64,000 bases of DNA from Costus lasius (taxonomy: Eukaryota; Streptophyta; Magnoliopsida; Zingiberales; Costaceae), in assembly GCA_027563935.2 (NCBI GenBank), contig CM050449.1, positions 43,064,507-43,128,506 of the forward strand. Direction: 5' to 3'. The position numbers and the translations under genes are program-made. The notes beneath the pieces were generated by a model. The model was not told the DNA's origin. It saw nothing but the letters and a program-made list of their open reading frames with translations, and ran no database searches. Shown in pieces: positions 1-13,056 of the stretch; the stretch's first letter is position 1; each line of letters begins with the position of its first letter.

Positions 1-1740
1 AATCCAAAAGAAGGACAAAGTAGTCAAGCACAAATGGATGAGCATGAGCCAGTAGAACAGGTTATTGAACAACCTGAGGCTCAGATATCACGGGAACCGC
101 GAATATCGGGAAGGATCCGTCGACAGCCTGAGTGCTATGACGGAGTCTACATCATTGATCATGATGAACCCCTCACTTATGCGGATGCGGTCAGTGGACC
201 GGAATCAGCGAGATGGCTTGAAGCTATGCGAGCCGAGATGGACTCCATGTCAGATAACCAAGTCTGGGATTTGGTTGATCCGCCTCCGGGAGTAATCCCT
301 ATAGGCTGTAAATGGATCTTCAAAAAGAAGATTGACATGGATGGTAACGTGGTTACCTATAAAGGCAGGCTAGTTGCGAAAGGTTTCAAACAAATCTACG
401 GGATAGATTATGATGAAACTTTCTCTCCTGTAGCTATGTTCAAGTCTATTCGGATCATTCTCGCAATAGCAGCATATTACGATTATGAGATCTGGCAGAT
501 GGATGTGAAGACCGCTTTCCTTAATGGAAATATGGATGAGGATGTGTATATGACACAACCTGAAGGTTTCACTAATCCATCAGATCGTCATAAAATATGC
601 AAGTTAAAAAAGTCCATTTATGGACTTAAGCAAGCATCTAGAAGCTGGAATATTCGTTTTGATGAATCAATCTGTGAATTTGGTTTCATCAAGAATGAAG
701 ATGACCCGTGTGTATATAAGAGGTTTAGTGGGAGCGTGATTACTTTCCTAGTCCTCTACGTCAATGATATCTTGATCATTGGAAACGATATTCCTGAACT
801 ACAAGCGGTTAAAGCATGGTTAAGAAAATGTTTCCAGATGAAAGATCTAGGAGAAGCAGCCTATGTATTAGGTGTGAAGATCTATAGAGATAGATCTAAG
901 AGGCTTCTCGGGCTGTGCCAGAGTACTTACATCGATAAAGTCCTGGAGAGATTTCATTTAGAAAATTCTAAAAGAGGATATCTTCCAGTCAGACATGGTC
1001 TGAATCTTTCAAAGTGTCAGTGTCCGTAAACACAGACTGAGAAAGATGAAATGGACAAAACGCCTTATGCTTCGGCTATTGGGTCCATTATGTATGCGAT
1101 GTTGTGTACTCGCCCAGACGTCGCTTACGGGTTAAGCGTGACCAGTCGATTCCAAAGTAATCCAGGTCAGGCACACTAGATTGCAGTTAAGAACATTTTG
1201 AAATATCTTCAGAGGACCAAAGATATGTTCTTGGTGTATGGTGGTCAGGAAGAACTCAGTATTGAAGGATATACTGATGCTTCGTTCCAATCTGACCAGG
1301 ATGATTTCCGATCGCAATCAGGCTATGTTTTTAGCTTGATTGGAGGTGCGGTGGTGTGGAAAAGTTTCAAACAATCTATCGTTGCTGATTCCACAACATA
1401 AGCCGAGTATGTTGCAGCCTCGGAAGCATCTAAGGAGGCAGTGTGGATTCGTAAGTTCGTTCAGGAACTTGGTGTTGTTCCTTCGAGTGCAGATCCTTTG
1501 GTTATCTTTTGTGATAACACTGGACCAATAGCACAAGCAAAGGAACCACGGTCGCACCAGAAGTCCAAGCACATACAGAGACGGTTTCACTTGATCCGGG
1601 AGATCATTGATCGAGGCGAGATCAAAGTTTGCAAGGTTCATACAGATGACAATCTGGCTGACCCGCTTACAAAGCCTCTGGCGCAGCAGAAGCATGAGAA
1701 GCACTGTAATAATATGGGTTTGAGATTTCTCAACCATTAG
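1..1740 (+). pseudogene. Copia-1 pol fragment: RT and RNase H, broken
   Basis: One frame (codons from base 1) runs through the linker after integrase, the copia reverse transcriptase and RNase H, ending at TAG 1738-1740. RT landmarks are the KWIFK stretch, KGRLVAKGF, the QMDVKTAFLNG motif and KSIYGLKQA. RNase H is recognised by the YTDA, SKEAVWIRKF and DNTG segments and a final ADPLTK motif. The catalytic YVDD box reads YVND (near 761), so the RT active site is lost. In-frame stops lie at 1027-1029, 1177-1179 and 1399-1401; Copia-2 has sense codons at these three places. The fragment would have encoded the 3' half of a Gag-Pol polyprotein that copies element RNA in the cytoplasmic particle. 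Confidence 0.92.
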
Positions 1741-1760
1741 ATTAAGTGCAAGTGGGAGAT

Positions 1761-3441
1761 TGTTAGGGTATGCCCTTATGGCTAATGTTTGAGGCCTAGG
1801 GATTCTTTCAGTATCATGTATAAACTCTTATGTTTATAAAGGCAATGGTTGTTATTCAGGTTGTTACATTATCTGCTGCAATATGTATACTTCTGAATAA
1901 TGTCTCAATGCTGTTCAGCTTGGCTAACATGCAGTTAAGTCCTTAGTCGAGATATCTTGGTGAACATGAGACAGCCTAGATATGATTGAGACTAATATGT
2001 GTTCTAATCTTATAGGATGCTTCGAGCATGGAATAAGATGTAGACTCATAGGTACATTGGATGTACTGGACAGACCCTACTAGGATGTTCAATTGCTTGT
2101 CACAATGTGAATAATCCTTGTATGCGAACAAGTGACATACTTCCTCTGACTTGAGATCACTTGTGTTTCTAAATGATGATTGTCATTGTTTTGAGGTAGT
2201 TCAATATCATTTGAAACATAATGGTTATAGACTATCTTGGATAATGATCATGAGTCAGGTTAGGACACAAGTGATAGATAAAGGATTGCCGTCTCCTTGT
2301 TTAGGAGAGTGATGTTCTAAAGGGGCCCCCTGGATGAGATGATTGAGAAAGTGTATGGCCATACCCAGATGACTATGTTCCTCTGATCTAATCATGCTCA
2401 TCATATTGGAGTTACAAGCTTGACACGCTTGTCCAATAAGAACATCCAGTGGCAAAGGAAACATGTATGTCTAGTGAAGTAGATTCACACTTGTGCTGTG
2501 GTTTGGGTGTAGTCTTGGAAGACTCTTTCCTTTATATCGGGAGACAGTGATGTGTTGCTAGATACCCCTCACTGATCGTGATAACGTGAGTTATCATTAC
2601 CGACATTTAAAGGAAACCCTCAGGGTCGCACAATTTGATGATATGGCTTACTCATGTCAGATCGTGTGGACTGAATTGTTTTGGTTCAGTTTAAAGGAAT
2701 TTAAACTCTGATTGTAAGTGAGATCTGGTCTGATTATGTTTGATTGATTAGGGCTTTAGATCGGTAAGCTTCGATCGAGAGAATTGATGCTAGATCGGTG
2801 AGATCAAGAGCATCAGGAGATGAATGGTTAGATCTTGAACCATTTGGTTTAATGAGATCTAGGCCATGGCTTGGGCTGATTTGTTTTTGGTCTTTGAACC
2901 AAATTGAACCGGCTCAAGAATGAGCGCATGGTTCAAAGAGAGAAGGATGAGCGTTCGGTTCACTTGAAGTGAACACATAATGCATAACCGCATGAGACGT
3001 TAAGGCTTGCTATTTTTAGAAGCCATGTCTCAACGTTCACAAGGAACGTTTCTCTCGTCGCCCCTCTTCACTACTCGAAGCCTCTCGTGTGTGGTGATAG
3101 AGTTTACGCCAGGAGAGTTTGACAAGCGAAAGGAACTTCATCTCATCTTCCTTCACGCGACAAGAAAACTTGGTGAACCTTGCTAGCACAAGGAATACAA
3201 GGAGTAGTCATCATCCTCTTGTGTGCGCTACCTTTGGAGAAGACCCCTTTCGATCTTTGCTTCCAAGGCACCATCCAAGCGATGGCAATGGTATGATCTT
3301 TCTTCTAGATCTATCTACATTGCAAGGTATTGAAAGTTGATCATATGACATATAAATCGATCTAGGAAACCCTTGCTTCCGCTCGAAAATTTTATATGCG
3401 CCTTATATTAGGGTTTCGCCCCTTGTTTTAGGGGACTTTCA
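1761..3441 (+). repeat. 3' LTR of Copia-1
   Basis: Starts TGTTAGGG right after the purine tract and ends near GGGGACTTTCA. It is about 1681 bp and aligns along its length with the two 1715-bp LTRs of Copia-2 and the 1722-bp LTR at 17700-19421. The end at 3441 is set by comparison with the LTR end at 19421. Short open frames inside it are antisense or chance frames of LTR DNA. Confidence 0.85.
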
Positions 3442-3442
3442 T

Positions 3443-3447
3443 TTCCT
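3443..3447 (+). repeat. TSD of Copia-2 (left), TTCCT
   Basis: TTCCT precedes the LTR start TGTTGGGG and is repeated exactly at 12618-12622 after the 3' LTR. This is the 5-bp duplication expected from copia integrase. Confidence 0.9.
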
Positions 3448-5162
3448 TGTTGGGGTATGCCCTTAAGGCTAATGTTTGAGGCCTTGGGATTGTATCAGTA
3501 TCATGTATAAACTTTATGTTTATAAAGGCAATGGTTGTTATTCAAGTTGTTACATTATCTGCTGCAATATGTATACTTCTGAATAATGTCTCAATGCTGT
3601 TCAGCTTGGCTGACATGCAGTTAAGTCCTTAGTCGAGATATCTTGGTGAACATGAGACAGCCTTGATATGATTGAGACTAATATGTGTTCTAATCTTATA
3701 GGATGCTTTGAGCATGGAATAAGATGTAGACTCATGGGTACATTGGATGTACTGGACAGACCCTACATAGGATGTTCAATTGCTTGTCACAATGTGAATA
3801 ATCCTTGTATGCAAACAAGTGGCATATTTCCTTTGACTTGAGATCACTTGTGTTTCTAAATGATGATTGGCATTGTTTTGAGGTAGTTCAATATCATTTG
3901 AAATATAATGGTTATAGATTATCTTGGATAATGAGCATGAGTCATGTTAGGGCACTAGTGATAGATATAGGATTGCCGTCTCCTAGTTTGGAGTGTGATG
4001 TTCTAATGGGGCCCCCCTGGATGAGATGATTGAGAAAGTGTATGGCCATACCCAGATGACTATGTTCATCTGATCTAATCATTCTCATCGTATTGGATTT
4101 ACAGGCTTGACACACTTGTCCAATAAGAACATCCAGTGGCAAAGGAAACATGTATGCCTAGTGAGTTGAATTCACACTTGTGCTATGGTTTGGGTGTAGT
4201 CTTGGAAGACTCTTTCCTTTGTATCGAGAGACGGTGATGTGTTGCTAGATACCCCTCACTGATCGTGATAACGTAAGTTATCGTTATCGACATTTAAAGG
4301 AAACCCTTAGGGTCGCACAATTTGATGATATGGCTTACTTATGTCAGATCGTGTGGACTGAATTGTTTTGGTTCAATTTAAAGGTATTTAAACTCTGATT
4401 GTAAGTGAGAGCTAGTCTGATCATGTTTGATTGATTAGGGCTTTAGATCGGTAAACTTCGATCGAGAGATCTGATGCTAGATCGATGAGATCAAGAGCAT
4501 TAAGAGATGAATGGTTAGATCTTGAACCATCTGGTTCATAGGTGATCTAGACCCTGTCTTGGTTTGGGTTTGGTTTGATTTGGTCTTTGAACCAAATGCA
4601 ATTAAACCAAATTAAAATGAACCGGTTCACTTATGTGAACGTATGGTTCATTTTGAGAGAAGTTCGATGGGGCATGGTAACGTGGGCATTGAAGGAGGAC
4701 TTAGTGCTTTCTATTTTTGGAAAGCCGTTTTTCTTTGTTGATCTCTTCAACGTTTTCGAACGTAAGCTGCATCCGCTCTTGCTCACGCCGACTTGCATCC
4801 TCTCTTGCTCTCGTCTTGGGTGGTCTTCACGCCAAGGAAGAAAAATTCGGTTGCCAAGGAAATCCATCTCTTCTCCTCCACACAAAAGGATTACTTGGAG
4901 ATCCTTGCTAGCACAAGGAGATTCAAGAAGGAGCTATCTCTCATCTTGTGTGCGGTGCCTTTAGAGAAGAAGCACTCGCATCTTTGCTTCCAAGTCGCCA
5001 TCCTTGCAATGGCTATGGTATGTTTTCGTTTTGATCCATACAAGTTATAGAAGTTGATCATATATCATACATGCGATTCTAGAAACCGTAGTTTCCGCTA
5101 TGCCAAAATTTTAGATGCGCATATTAGGGTTTCGCCCCCCTCAAGAAAGGGTTCCTACAACA
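3448..5162 (+). repeat. 5' LTR of Copia-2
   Basis: Begins TGTTGGGGTATGCC and ends CCTACAACA, immediately before ATTGGTATCAGAGC. It has the same length as the 3' LTR at 10903-12617 and differs from it by scattered substitutions, so the insertion is not brand new. Confidence 0.95.
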
Positions 5163-5164
5163 AT

Positions 5165-5176
5165 TGGTATCAGAGC
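5165..5176 (+). other. Primer binding site of Copia-2
   Basis: TGGTATCAGAGC is complementary to the 3' end of plant initiator Met-tRNA and starts two bases after the LTR end. It primes minus-strand DNA synthesis. Confidence 0.9.
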
Positions 5177-6994
5177 ATTGGTTTTATGTATGTTCATATG
5201 ATTGCTTTTGTGATCCATGTTTTCGTTTTTGCATAGATCTAAAGCTTATCAACATGCGAAAATTAACATGCTAGTTATTGATGTTGGAGCATGTTACATG
5301 TTTATGCATGATCATTTGTTGGCGCTTGTTATAGATGTTTTTGTCAAAACTTGTTAACTTGCGCGCCTAACCTAGATCTATATCTGCGCCTACTTTAAAC
5401 CCTTAGACGGGTTGATAGGGTTGAAATCATCAGTCTTATCTGGACCCAACAATCTGATTAGACCATCTGATAGCCTAGATGGGTCGACTAGATAGCACCT
5501 GTGCGCAAGCACGAGGTGGCTATAGGTCGACTGCAGACAGGCGTGTAGCGATGTCTGGTTGAGACAACAAGTGAACGCTCTTGAGTTAGGCCCGGGGTTA
5601 CACCCGCTTGCCAGAACTCATGAAGGTTGTTCAGCCCTTAGCGCATGCATGGTTGACCATTAGGTCAACTCAAGTCAGTTTGGACTTGGTGCATGCAAAG
5701 GCAGTGGATCGGACTAGACATGATGAGTGGATCCCTATTAATGTACCGTTGTAAGGTTGTAGGGCACATAAGGAAAATAAAATTGATGCCAATGGGTTTT
5801 CGAAAATTTTATTTTCTTATTGTTGGATCACATGTTGATTGTATACCATGATGATTGTTTATTTAATCTTATGTGGGCTGCCCGTTTTAATGTGTGCTGT
5901 GCTGGGGCCTGTGTGCCTGGTTAATAAATGTAAATTATTTTTATTGTGATATGCGCATCACATTTTAATTAATTTATACAATGTAATTGACCTGCATGTC
6001 AATCTTGTCTAGATAGATTAAATTGTATTTTAATCAGACAAGAGCACAGAGCACACATGGCAGAGGCGCATGCAGCTTGAGGCTTGACCAGGTGGAAGGT
6101 CTAGAGTTCGACTCTAGGACAGGCGCATTTACCTGGTGGGCGCACCTGAGCCTCAGTGGGCGCTTGGACCCTGGGTTGGGCCAAATGAGATGCAAATGAC
6201 CCATGAAGAGCTCAAGTGAAGACTTAAGTTAAATTAAGGTCTTACTTAGGCTTAATGGGCGTTTACCACATAAGATCATCATGCTTTCATTTATTATTGT
6301 TTCAATAATTAGAATTGCATGATTTCATCTTCTGCTATCATCATAGGGTTTGCATGATAGTTAAGAAGATAAAAGACCGTTAAAATCCAACGTTAAATAT
6401 CAAGCACGTAAGCCTTCTGACGCGAAACCTCACTGTTCTGACTATCGTTGGGGCCGTGTTGTACCCACTCAGTGGGCACGCCCATCTATCTTCAGACGGT
6501 GTGTGATTACACCTGCGTGTTACAGAGAAGGGATTTATCGCTTCTCGTTGCTCAGCATAGCACGTGGTGGTCCAGGGAGTAGGTCGGGTCAGCTTGACCA
6601 TGTAGGCTACATATGTGGCGCATATGGTAGCTATATGGAGGCAGCCATCTGTGGGATCAGAGACTGTGTTGTACCAACTCAGTTGGCACAGTCTGCTGGA
6701 TTGCCCGGATGAAGGGGAATCACACGGGTTGGCGATTGGGAGGGATTGCCTACCAGAGACTAGTGCTTGTACTCTCTGTGCATCTTATCTCGCCTGAGCG
6801 GGACGCGGAGACCAAGTATGAAATCTGGATCCCATCTCACTAAAAGAGTTTTACTCTTTCGGACTGTTTTACTGGATTTTTCAGTCAGATCAAATAGTCA
6901 GAAAAGAATCTTCCTTAAGTCCTGGATTGATTCTAACATTGATACTGACCTTGCTGTTCTTGCATTGTTGTAGATTCTTGCAGCAACGAACACC
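5177..6994 (+). other. Untranslated leader of Copia-2
   Basis: About 1.8 kb between the primer site and the position of the gag start codon, without a conserved open frame. The same leader is found at 19437-21204 in the truncated Copia-3 copy, where it ends at an intact gag ATG. It presumably holds packaging signals. Short open frames here are not shared between copies as protein. Confidence 0.7.
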
Positions 6995-9900
6995 ACGAAT
7001 TTCAATGTGCGATCCCTACTGGAAAGGGAGAAGTTTGCGGGGCCAAACTTCTCAGACTGGTACGGACACCTTAAGATTGTTCTTAAGGCTGAGAGGAAAC
7101 TGTATGTCCTCGAGACGGCAATACCGCCTCAACCCCGCTCCGAACGCCGCAAGGGCAGTTCGGGATGCTTATGAGAAGCATGTCAATGATAGCATTGATG
7201 TCGCTTGCCTGATGCTTGCGTCTATGACGCCAGAGCTGCAGCGTCAGCATGAGGATCTATCTGCTATAGAAATTATAGCAAACCTCAAGATGCTGTATGC
7301 TGCACAGGCTAGGACTGAACGCTATAATTTGACTAAGCTTTTCTTTCAGAGCAAACTGGCTAAAGGGAGTCTAGTGGGAGCTCACGTACTCAAAATGATT
7401 GGGTACAAGGAGGCTCTAGAGAAACTGGGACATACCATCAATCAGGAGCTTGCTGTAGACATTATCCTGCAGTCTCTTCCGGCATCTTTCGATCCGTTCA
7501 TCATTAATTTTAATATGAACAAGATCGACTGTACCCCGGCAGAGTTGCTGAATATGCTCTTGAATACAGAGTTGACTCTAAAGGGAAAGCCTTCATCCTC
7601 TGTCTTGCTAGTTCCTTCAAGGAATAAGAAGAAGGGGAAGAAGGGCAAAGCCCCTGTTAAGAGCTACAGCAAGGCTCTGAAACAAAAGGTTAAGCGGTCG
7701 AAGGAATACAGATGTTTCCATTGTGGCCAGCTGGGTCACTGGAAAAAGGACTGTAAAGCGCTCCAAGGAGACAAGAAGGGAAGCAATCCTTTCGCTTCTG
7801 GCTCAGGTATTTTCGTGACTGAAGTCATGGTTTCTTCATCTATATCATGGGTGTTGGACACTACATGTGGAGTTCACATTTGTTCAAATGTACAGGAACT
7901 CAAGAGAAGAAGACAGGTGGGACAGCATGAGGTGGACCTACGAGTAGGAAACGAGGCATGGGTTGCTACTGTTGCTGTAGGCGTTTATTACATCTCTTTA
8001 CCATCTGGACTTGTATTGGAACTGGACAATTGTTATTTTGTACCAAGCATAACGAAAAATATTATCTCTATTCCTGCTCTTGTCAGGAAAGGGTTTTCCT
8101 TTGAATGCAATATTTCAAAGTGTATTATTTCTTTTGATAATATTGTTTATGCTACTGGGTCGATTAACAATGGGTTATTCATGTTGGACATGGAATGTTC
8201 TATACAACAAATTGATAACAAGAAAGCCAAGTATACTGATGATAGCACCTTGCTATGGCATAGTCGTTTAGGCCATATTAACAAGAAGCGCATTAAGCGG
8301 TTGCATGATAATGGACTACTAGGATCATTCTCCTATGAGGAGCTTGATACATGCAAAGCTTGTTTAATGGGTAAAATGACGAAAGCTCCTTTTTCTAATA
8401 AAGGTCAAAGGGCTTCAGGTTTACTTGACCTCATTCACAGTGATGCGTGTGGGCCATTTTGTAAACATGCCAAAGGTGGCTATCTATACTTCATTACCTT
8501 TACTGATGATTTCAGTAGATATGGTTATGTCTATTTAATGAGACATAAAAGTGAATCTTTTGACAAGTTCAAAGAGTTCAAAAATGAAGTACAGAATCAG
8601 CTAGGCCAAAATATCAAGGCACTTCGTTCAGATCGAGGTGGAGAATACTTGAGTCGAGAGTTTACTGACTATCTGAAGGAGTGTGGGATTTTCTCACAGC
8701 TCACTCCACCAGGAACACCGCAATGGAATGGTGTGTCTGAGAGGAGAAATAGAACCTTACTTGATATGGTTCGTTCTATGATGAGTCAGGCTACTCTACC
8801 TTACTCCTTTTGGGGATTTGCACTGGAAACAGCTGCAAAGGTACTAAACCGAGTGCCATCCAAGGCCGTTTCAAAGACTCCATATGAGTTATGGTATGGG
8901 AAACAGCCGAGCTTGACATTTATTAAGATCTGGGGTTGCGAGGCTTATGTCAAAAAGCTCGCCTCTGGGAAACTGGAGAGCAGATCTGACAAATGTGTCT
9001 TTGTCGGTTACCCTAAGGAAACTAAAGGTTATTATTTCTACGATCCCAAAGAGAACAAGGTGTTTGTTGCTCGGACGGCCATTTTTCTTGAGAAAGAATT
9101 ACTTCTGCAAGAAGCCAGTGGGAGAGAAATAAAGCTGGATGAAAATCCAGAAGAAGGACAAAGTAGTCAAGCACAGTTGGATGAGCCTGAGCCAGTAGAT
9201 CAGGTTACTGAACAACCTGAGGCTCAGATATCACGGGAACCGCGTAGATCGGGAAGGATCCGTCGACAGCCTGAGCGCTATGACGGAGTCTACATCATTG
9301 ATGATGAACCCCTCACTTATGCGGATGCGGTCAGTGGACCGGAAGCAGCAAGATGGCTTGAAGCTATGCGAGCCGAAATGGACTCCATGTCAGATAACCA
9401 AGTCTGGGATTTGGTTGATCCGCCTCCGGGAGTAATCCCTATAGGCTGTAAATGGATCTTCAAAAGGAAGATTGACATGGATGGTAACGTGGTTACCTAT
9501 AAAGGCAGGCTAGTTGCGAAAGGTTTCAAACAAATCTACGGGATAGATTATGATGAAACTTTCTCTCCTGTAGCTATGTTCAAGTCTATTCGGATTATTC
9601 TCACGATAGCGGCATATTATGATTATGAGATCTGGCAAATGGACGTGAAGACCGCTTTCCTTAATGGAAAACTGGATGAGGATGTATATATGACACAACC
9701 TGAAGGTTTCACTAATCCATCAGATCGTCATAAAATATGCAAAAGTTAAAGAAGTCCATTTATGGACTTAAGCAAGCATCAAGAAGCTGGAATATTCGTT
9801 TTGATGAATCAATCTGTGAGTTTGGTTTCATCAAGAATGAAGATGACCCGTGTGTATATAAGAGGTTTAGTGGGAGCGTGATTATTTTCCTAGTCCTCTA

Positions 9901-10882
9901 CGTCGATGATATCTTAATCATTGGAAACGATATTCCTGAACTAAATGCTGTCAAGGCATGGTTAAGAAAATGTTTCCAGATGAAAGATTTAGGAGAAGCA
10001 GCCTATGCATTAGGTGTGAAGATCTACAGAGATAGATCTAAGAGGCTTCTCGGGCTGTGCCAGAGTACTTACATCGATAAAGTCCTGGAGAGATTTCATT
10101 TAGAAAATTCTAAAAGAGGATATCTTCCAGTCAGACATGGTCTGAATCTTTCAAAGAGTCAGTGCCCACAAACACAGACTGAGAAAGATGAAATGGACAA
10201 TACGCCTTATGCTTCGGCTATTGGGTCCATTATGTATGCGATGTTGTGTACTCGCCCAGACGTCGCTTACGGGTTAAGCGTGACCAGTCGATTCCAAAGT
10301 AATCCAGGTAAGGCACACTGGATTGCAGTCAAGAACATTTTGAAATATCTGCGGAAGACCAAAGATATGTTCTTGATATATGGAGGTCAGGAAGAACTCA
10401 GTATTGAAGGATATACTGACGCTTCGTTCCAGTCTGACCAGGATGATTTCCGATCGCAATCAGGCTAGGTTTTTAGCCTGAATGGAGGTGCAGTGGTGTG
10501 GAAGAGTTTCAAACAATCTATTGTTGCTGATTCCACAATAGAAGCCGAGTATGTTGCAGCCTCAGAAGCATCTAAGGAGGCAGTGTGGATTCGTAAGTTC
10601 GTTCAGGAACTTGGTGTTGTTCCTTCGAGTGCAGATCCAGTGGTTATCTTCTGTGATAACACTGGAGCAATAGCACAAGCAAAGGAACCACGGTCGCACC
10701 AGAAGTCCAAGCACATACAGAGACGGTTTCATTTGATCTGGGAGATCATTGATCGTGGCGAGATCAAAGTCTGCAAGGTTCATACAGATGACAATCTGGC
10801 TGACCCGCTTACAAAGCCTCTGGCGCAGCAGAAGCATGAGAAGCACTGTAATAATATGGGTTTGAGATTTCTCAACCATTAG
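6995..10882 (+). pseudogene. Copia-2 gag-pol polyprotein, inactivated
   Basis: Order of parts: gag of the UBN2 type (to about 7600), CCHC zinc knuckle CFHCGQLGHWKKDC (about 7712-7753), protease, integrase with HSDACGP, RSDRGGEY and GVSERRN carrying the D,D,E triad, RT with YVDD (about 9901), then RNase H to TAG 10880-10882. Lesions: the start position reads ACG (6995-6997) where Copia-3 has ATG. A frame change near 7135 separates the first 45-50 gag codons from the rest. The protease motif reads DTT where DTG or DSG is expected (about 7860). A two-base difference from Copia-1 near 9740 shifts the frame before YGLKQA. An in-frame TAG lies at 10466-10468. The longest surviving frame is 6927-9749. 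Confidence 0.93.
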
Positions 10883-10890
10883 ATTAAGTG

Positions 10891-10902
10891 CAAGTGGGAG
10901 AT
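10891..10902 (+). other. Polypurine tract of Copia-2
   Basis: CAAGTGGGAGAT directly abuts the 3' LTR start. It is the usual plus-strand primer position, and the same sequence precedes the Copia-1 LTR. Confidence 0.85.
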
Positions 10903-12617
10903 TGTTGGGGTATGCCCTTACGGCTAATGTTTGAGGCCTTGGGATTGTATCAGTATCATGTGTAAACTTTATGTTTATAAAGGCAATGGTTGTTATTCAA
11001 GTTGTTACATTATCTGCTGCAATATGTATACTTCTGAATAATGTCTCAATGCTGTTCAGCTTGGCTGACATGCAGTTAAGTCCTTAGTTGAGATATCTTG
11101 GTGAACATGAGACAGCCTTGATATGATTGAGACTAATATGTGTTCTAATCTTATAGGATGCTTTGAGCATGGAATAAGATGTAAACTCATGGGTACATTG
11201 GATGTACTGGACAGACCCTACATAGGATGTTCAATTACTTGTCACAATGTGAATAATCCTTGTATGCAAACAAGTGGCATATTTCCTTTGACTTGAGATC
11301 ACTTGTGTTTCTAAATGATGATTGGCATTGTTTTGAGGTAGTTCAATATCATTTGAAATATAATGGTTATAGATTATCTTGGATAATGAGCATGAGTCAT
11401 GTTAGGGCACTAGTGATAGATATAGGATTGCCGTCTCCTAGTTTGGAGTGTGATGTTCTAATGGGGCCCCCCTGGATGATATGATTGAGAAAGTGTATGG
11501 CCATACCCAGATGACTATGTTCATCTGATCTAATCATTCTCATCGTATTGGATTTACAGGCTTGACACACTTGTCCAATAAGAACATCCAGTGGCAAAGG
11601 AAACATGTATGCCTACTGAGTTGAATTCACACTTGTGCTATAGTTTGGGTGTAGTCTTGGAAGACTCTTTCCTTTATATCGAGAGACAGTGATGTGTTGC
11701 TAGATACCCCTCACTAATCGTGATAACGTAAGTTATCGTTACCGACATTTAAAGGAAACCCTTAGGGTCGCACAATTTGATGATATGGCTTACTTATGTC
11801 AGATCGTGTGGACTGAATTGTTTTGGTTCAGTTTAAAGGAATTTAAACTCTGATTGTAAGTGAGATTTGGTCTGATCATGTTTGATTGATTAGGGCTTTA
11901 GATCGGTAAACTTCGATCGAGAGATCTGATGCTAGATCAATGAGATCAAGAGCATCAAGAGATGAATGGTTAGATCTTGAACCATCTGGTTCATAGGTGA
12001 TCTAGACCATGTCTTGGTTTGGGTTTGGTTTGATTTGGTCTTTGAACCAAATGCAATTAAACCAAATTAAAATGAACCGGTTCACTTATGTGAACGTATT
12101 GTTCATTTTGAGAGAAGTTCGATGGGGCATGGTAACGTGGGCATTGAAGGAGGACTTAGTGCTTTCTATTTTTGGAAAGCCGTTTTGCTTTGTTGATCTC
12201 TTCAACGTTTTCGAACGTAAGCTGCATCCGCTCTTGCTCATGCCGACTTGCATCCTCTCTTGCTCTCGTCTTGGGTGGTCTTCACGCCAAGGAAGAAAAA
12301 TTCGGTTGCCAAGGAAATCCATCTCTTCTCCTCCACACAAAAGGATTACTTGGAGATCCTTGCTAGCACAAGGAGATTCAAGAAGGAGCTATCTCTCATC
12401 TTGTGTGCGGTGCCTTTGGAGAAGAAGCACTCGCATCTTTGCTTCCAAGTCGCCATCCTTGCAATGGCTATGGTATGTTTTCGTTTTGATCCATACAAGT
12501 TATAGAAGTTGATCATATATCATACATGCGATTCTAGAAACCCTAGTTTCCGCTATGCCAAAATTTTAGATGCGCATATTAGGGTTTCGCCCCCCTCAAG
12601 AAAGGGTTCCTACAACA
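10903..12617 (+). repeat. 3' LTR of Copia-2
   Basis: TGTTGGGG to CCTACAACA, 1715 bp, followed by the TTCCT TSD. It matches the 5' LTR with scattered base differences. Confidence 0.95.
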
Positions 12618-12622
12618 TTCCT
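12618..12622 (+). repeat. TSD of Copia-2 (right), TTCCT
   Basis: Exact copy of 3443-3447. Confidence 0.9.
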
Positions 12623-13056
12623 AACCTTAAAAGGTCCAGACCATCGAAATTAAGTTTTCCAGGAAAAAGTTTCAATCTACAATTAAACAAAAGAACAAAG
12701 TCACCTAGTTGGAATTCCTTTCTGAGGATATGTCGATCGTGCCATCTTTTTATCCTCTCTTTATAAATCCTTGTGTTTTCAAAAGCGGATAGTCTAATCT
12801 CATCTGGCTCGTTCAATTGTAATCTCCTTTTCTCCTTTGCGTTCTTCAAGTCAAAGTTCAGTCTTTGATTGCCCATAATGCTTTGTGCTCGAGTTCTATA
12901 GGTAGATGATAAGATTTACCATAAACCAATTGAAAAGGAAATATGCCTATTCGTGTTTTGAAAGTGGTTCGGTAGGCCCAAAGTGCATCATCAAGCTTGA
13001 ATGCCCAATCTTTTCTCATGCGTGACACAGTCTTTTCCAAAATTCCCTTGATTTCA
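12623..13056 (-). pseudogene. Athila-B integrase C-terminal fragment
   Basis: Minus-strand reading gives the end of an Athila/Tat-type integrase: KGILEKTV, then [34 protein letters not shown], a KRWHDRHI segment, and [14 protein letters not shown]. The following RWSGPFKV lies in another frame, showing a small frameshift near 12650. The fragment is cut at 13056 by the 5' LTR of Athila-A and at its C-terminal side by Copia-1. It is therefore the oldest layer visible. Integrase joins element cDNA to the chromosome; this copy is inactive. Confidence 0.88.

Larger units (their letters stand above)
1..3441 (+). mobile_element. Copia-1, 3' part of a Ty1/copia retrotransposon
   Basis: The left end lies outside the window. 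What is present is the C-terminal part of the polyprotein (RT and RNase H), a purine-rich tract just before the LTR (1751-1760), and a complete 3' LTR. It is the same family as Copia-2 at 3448-12617, which it matches closely through pol and LTR. The purine tract and LTR start follow the pol stop codon by about 20 bases. The six bases after the LTR (3442-3447) belong to its target site and are interrupted by Copia-2. The host sequence resumes at 12623 inside an Athila-type integrase remnant, so Copia-1 appears to have landed in that older element. Confidence 0.9.
3448..12617 (+). mobile_element. Copia-2, complete Ty1/copia element (Angela/Tork-like)
   Basis: A 9170-bp element with two LTRs of identical length (1715 bp), a Met-tRNA-type primer binding site two bases after the 5' LTR, one gag-pol region in copia order (gag, protease, integrase, RT, RNase H), a polypurine tract before the 3' LTR, and a perfect TTCCT TSD. 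It inserted six bases past the 3' end of Copia-1. Coding is broken (see the gag-pol entry), so it would need helper proteins to move again. The lineage name is an inference from gag and integrase style and LTR length. Confidence 0.96.

Noticed and set aside
4575..5050. Open frames in the copia LTRs (also at 12009-12512)
   Set aside because: They are shared between LTRs only as DNA, overlap on both strands, and lack any known domain. They are most likely chance frames in LTR DNA.
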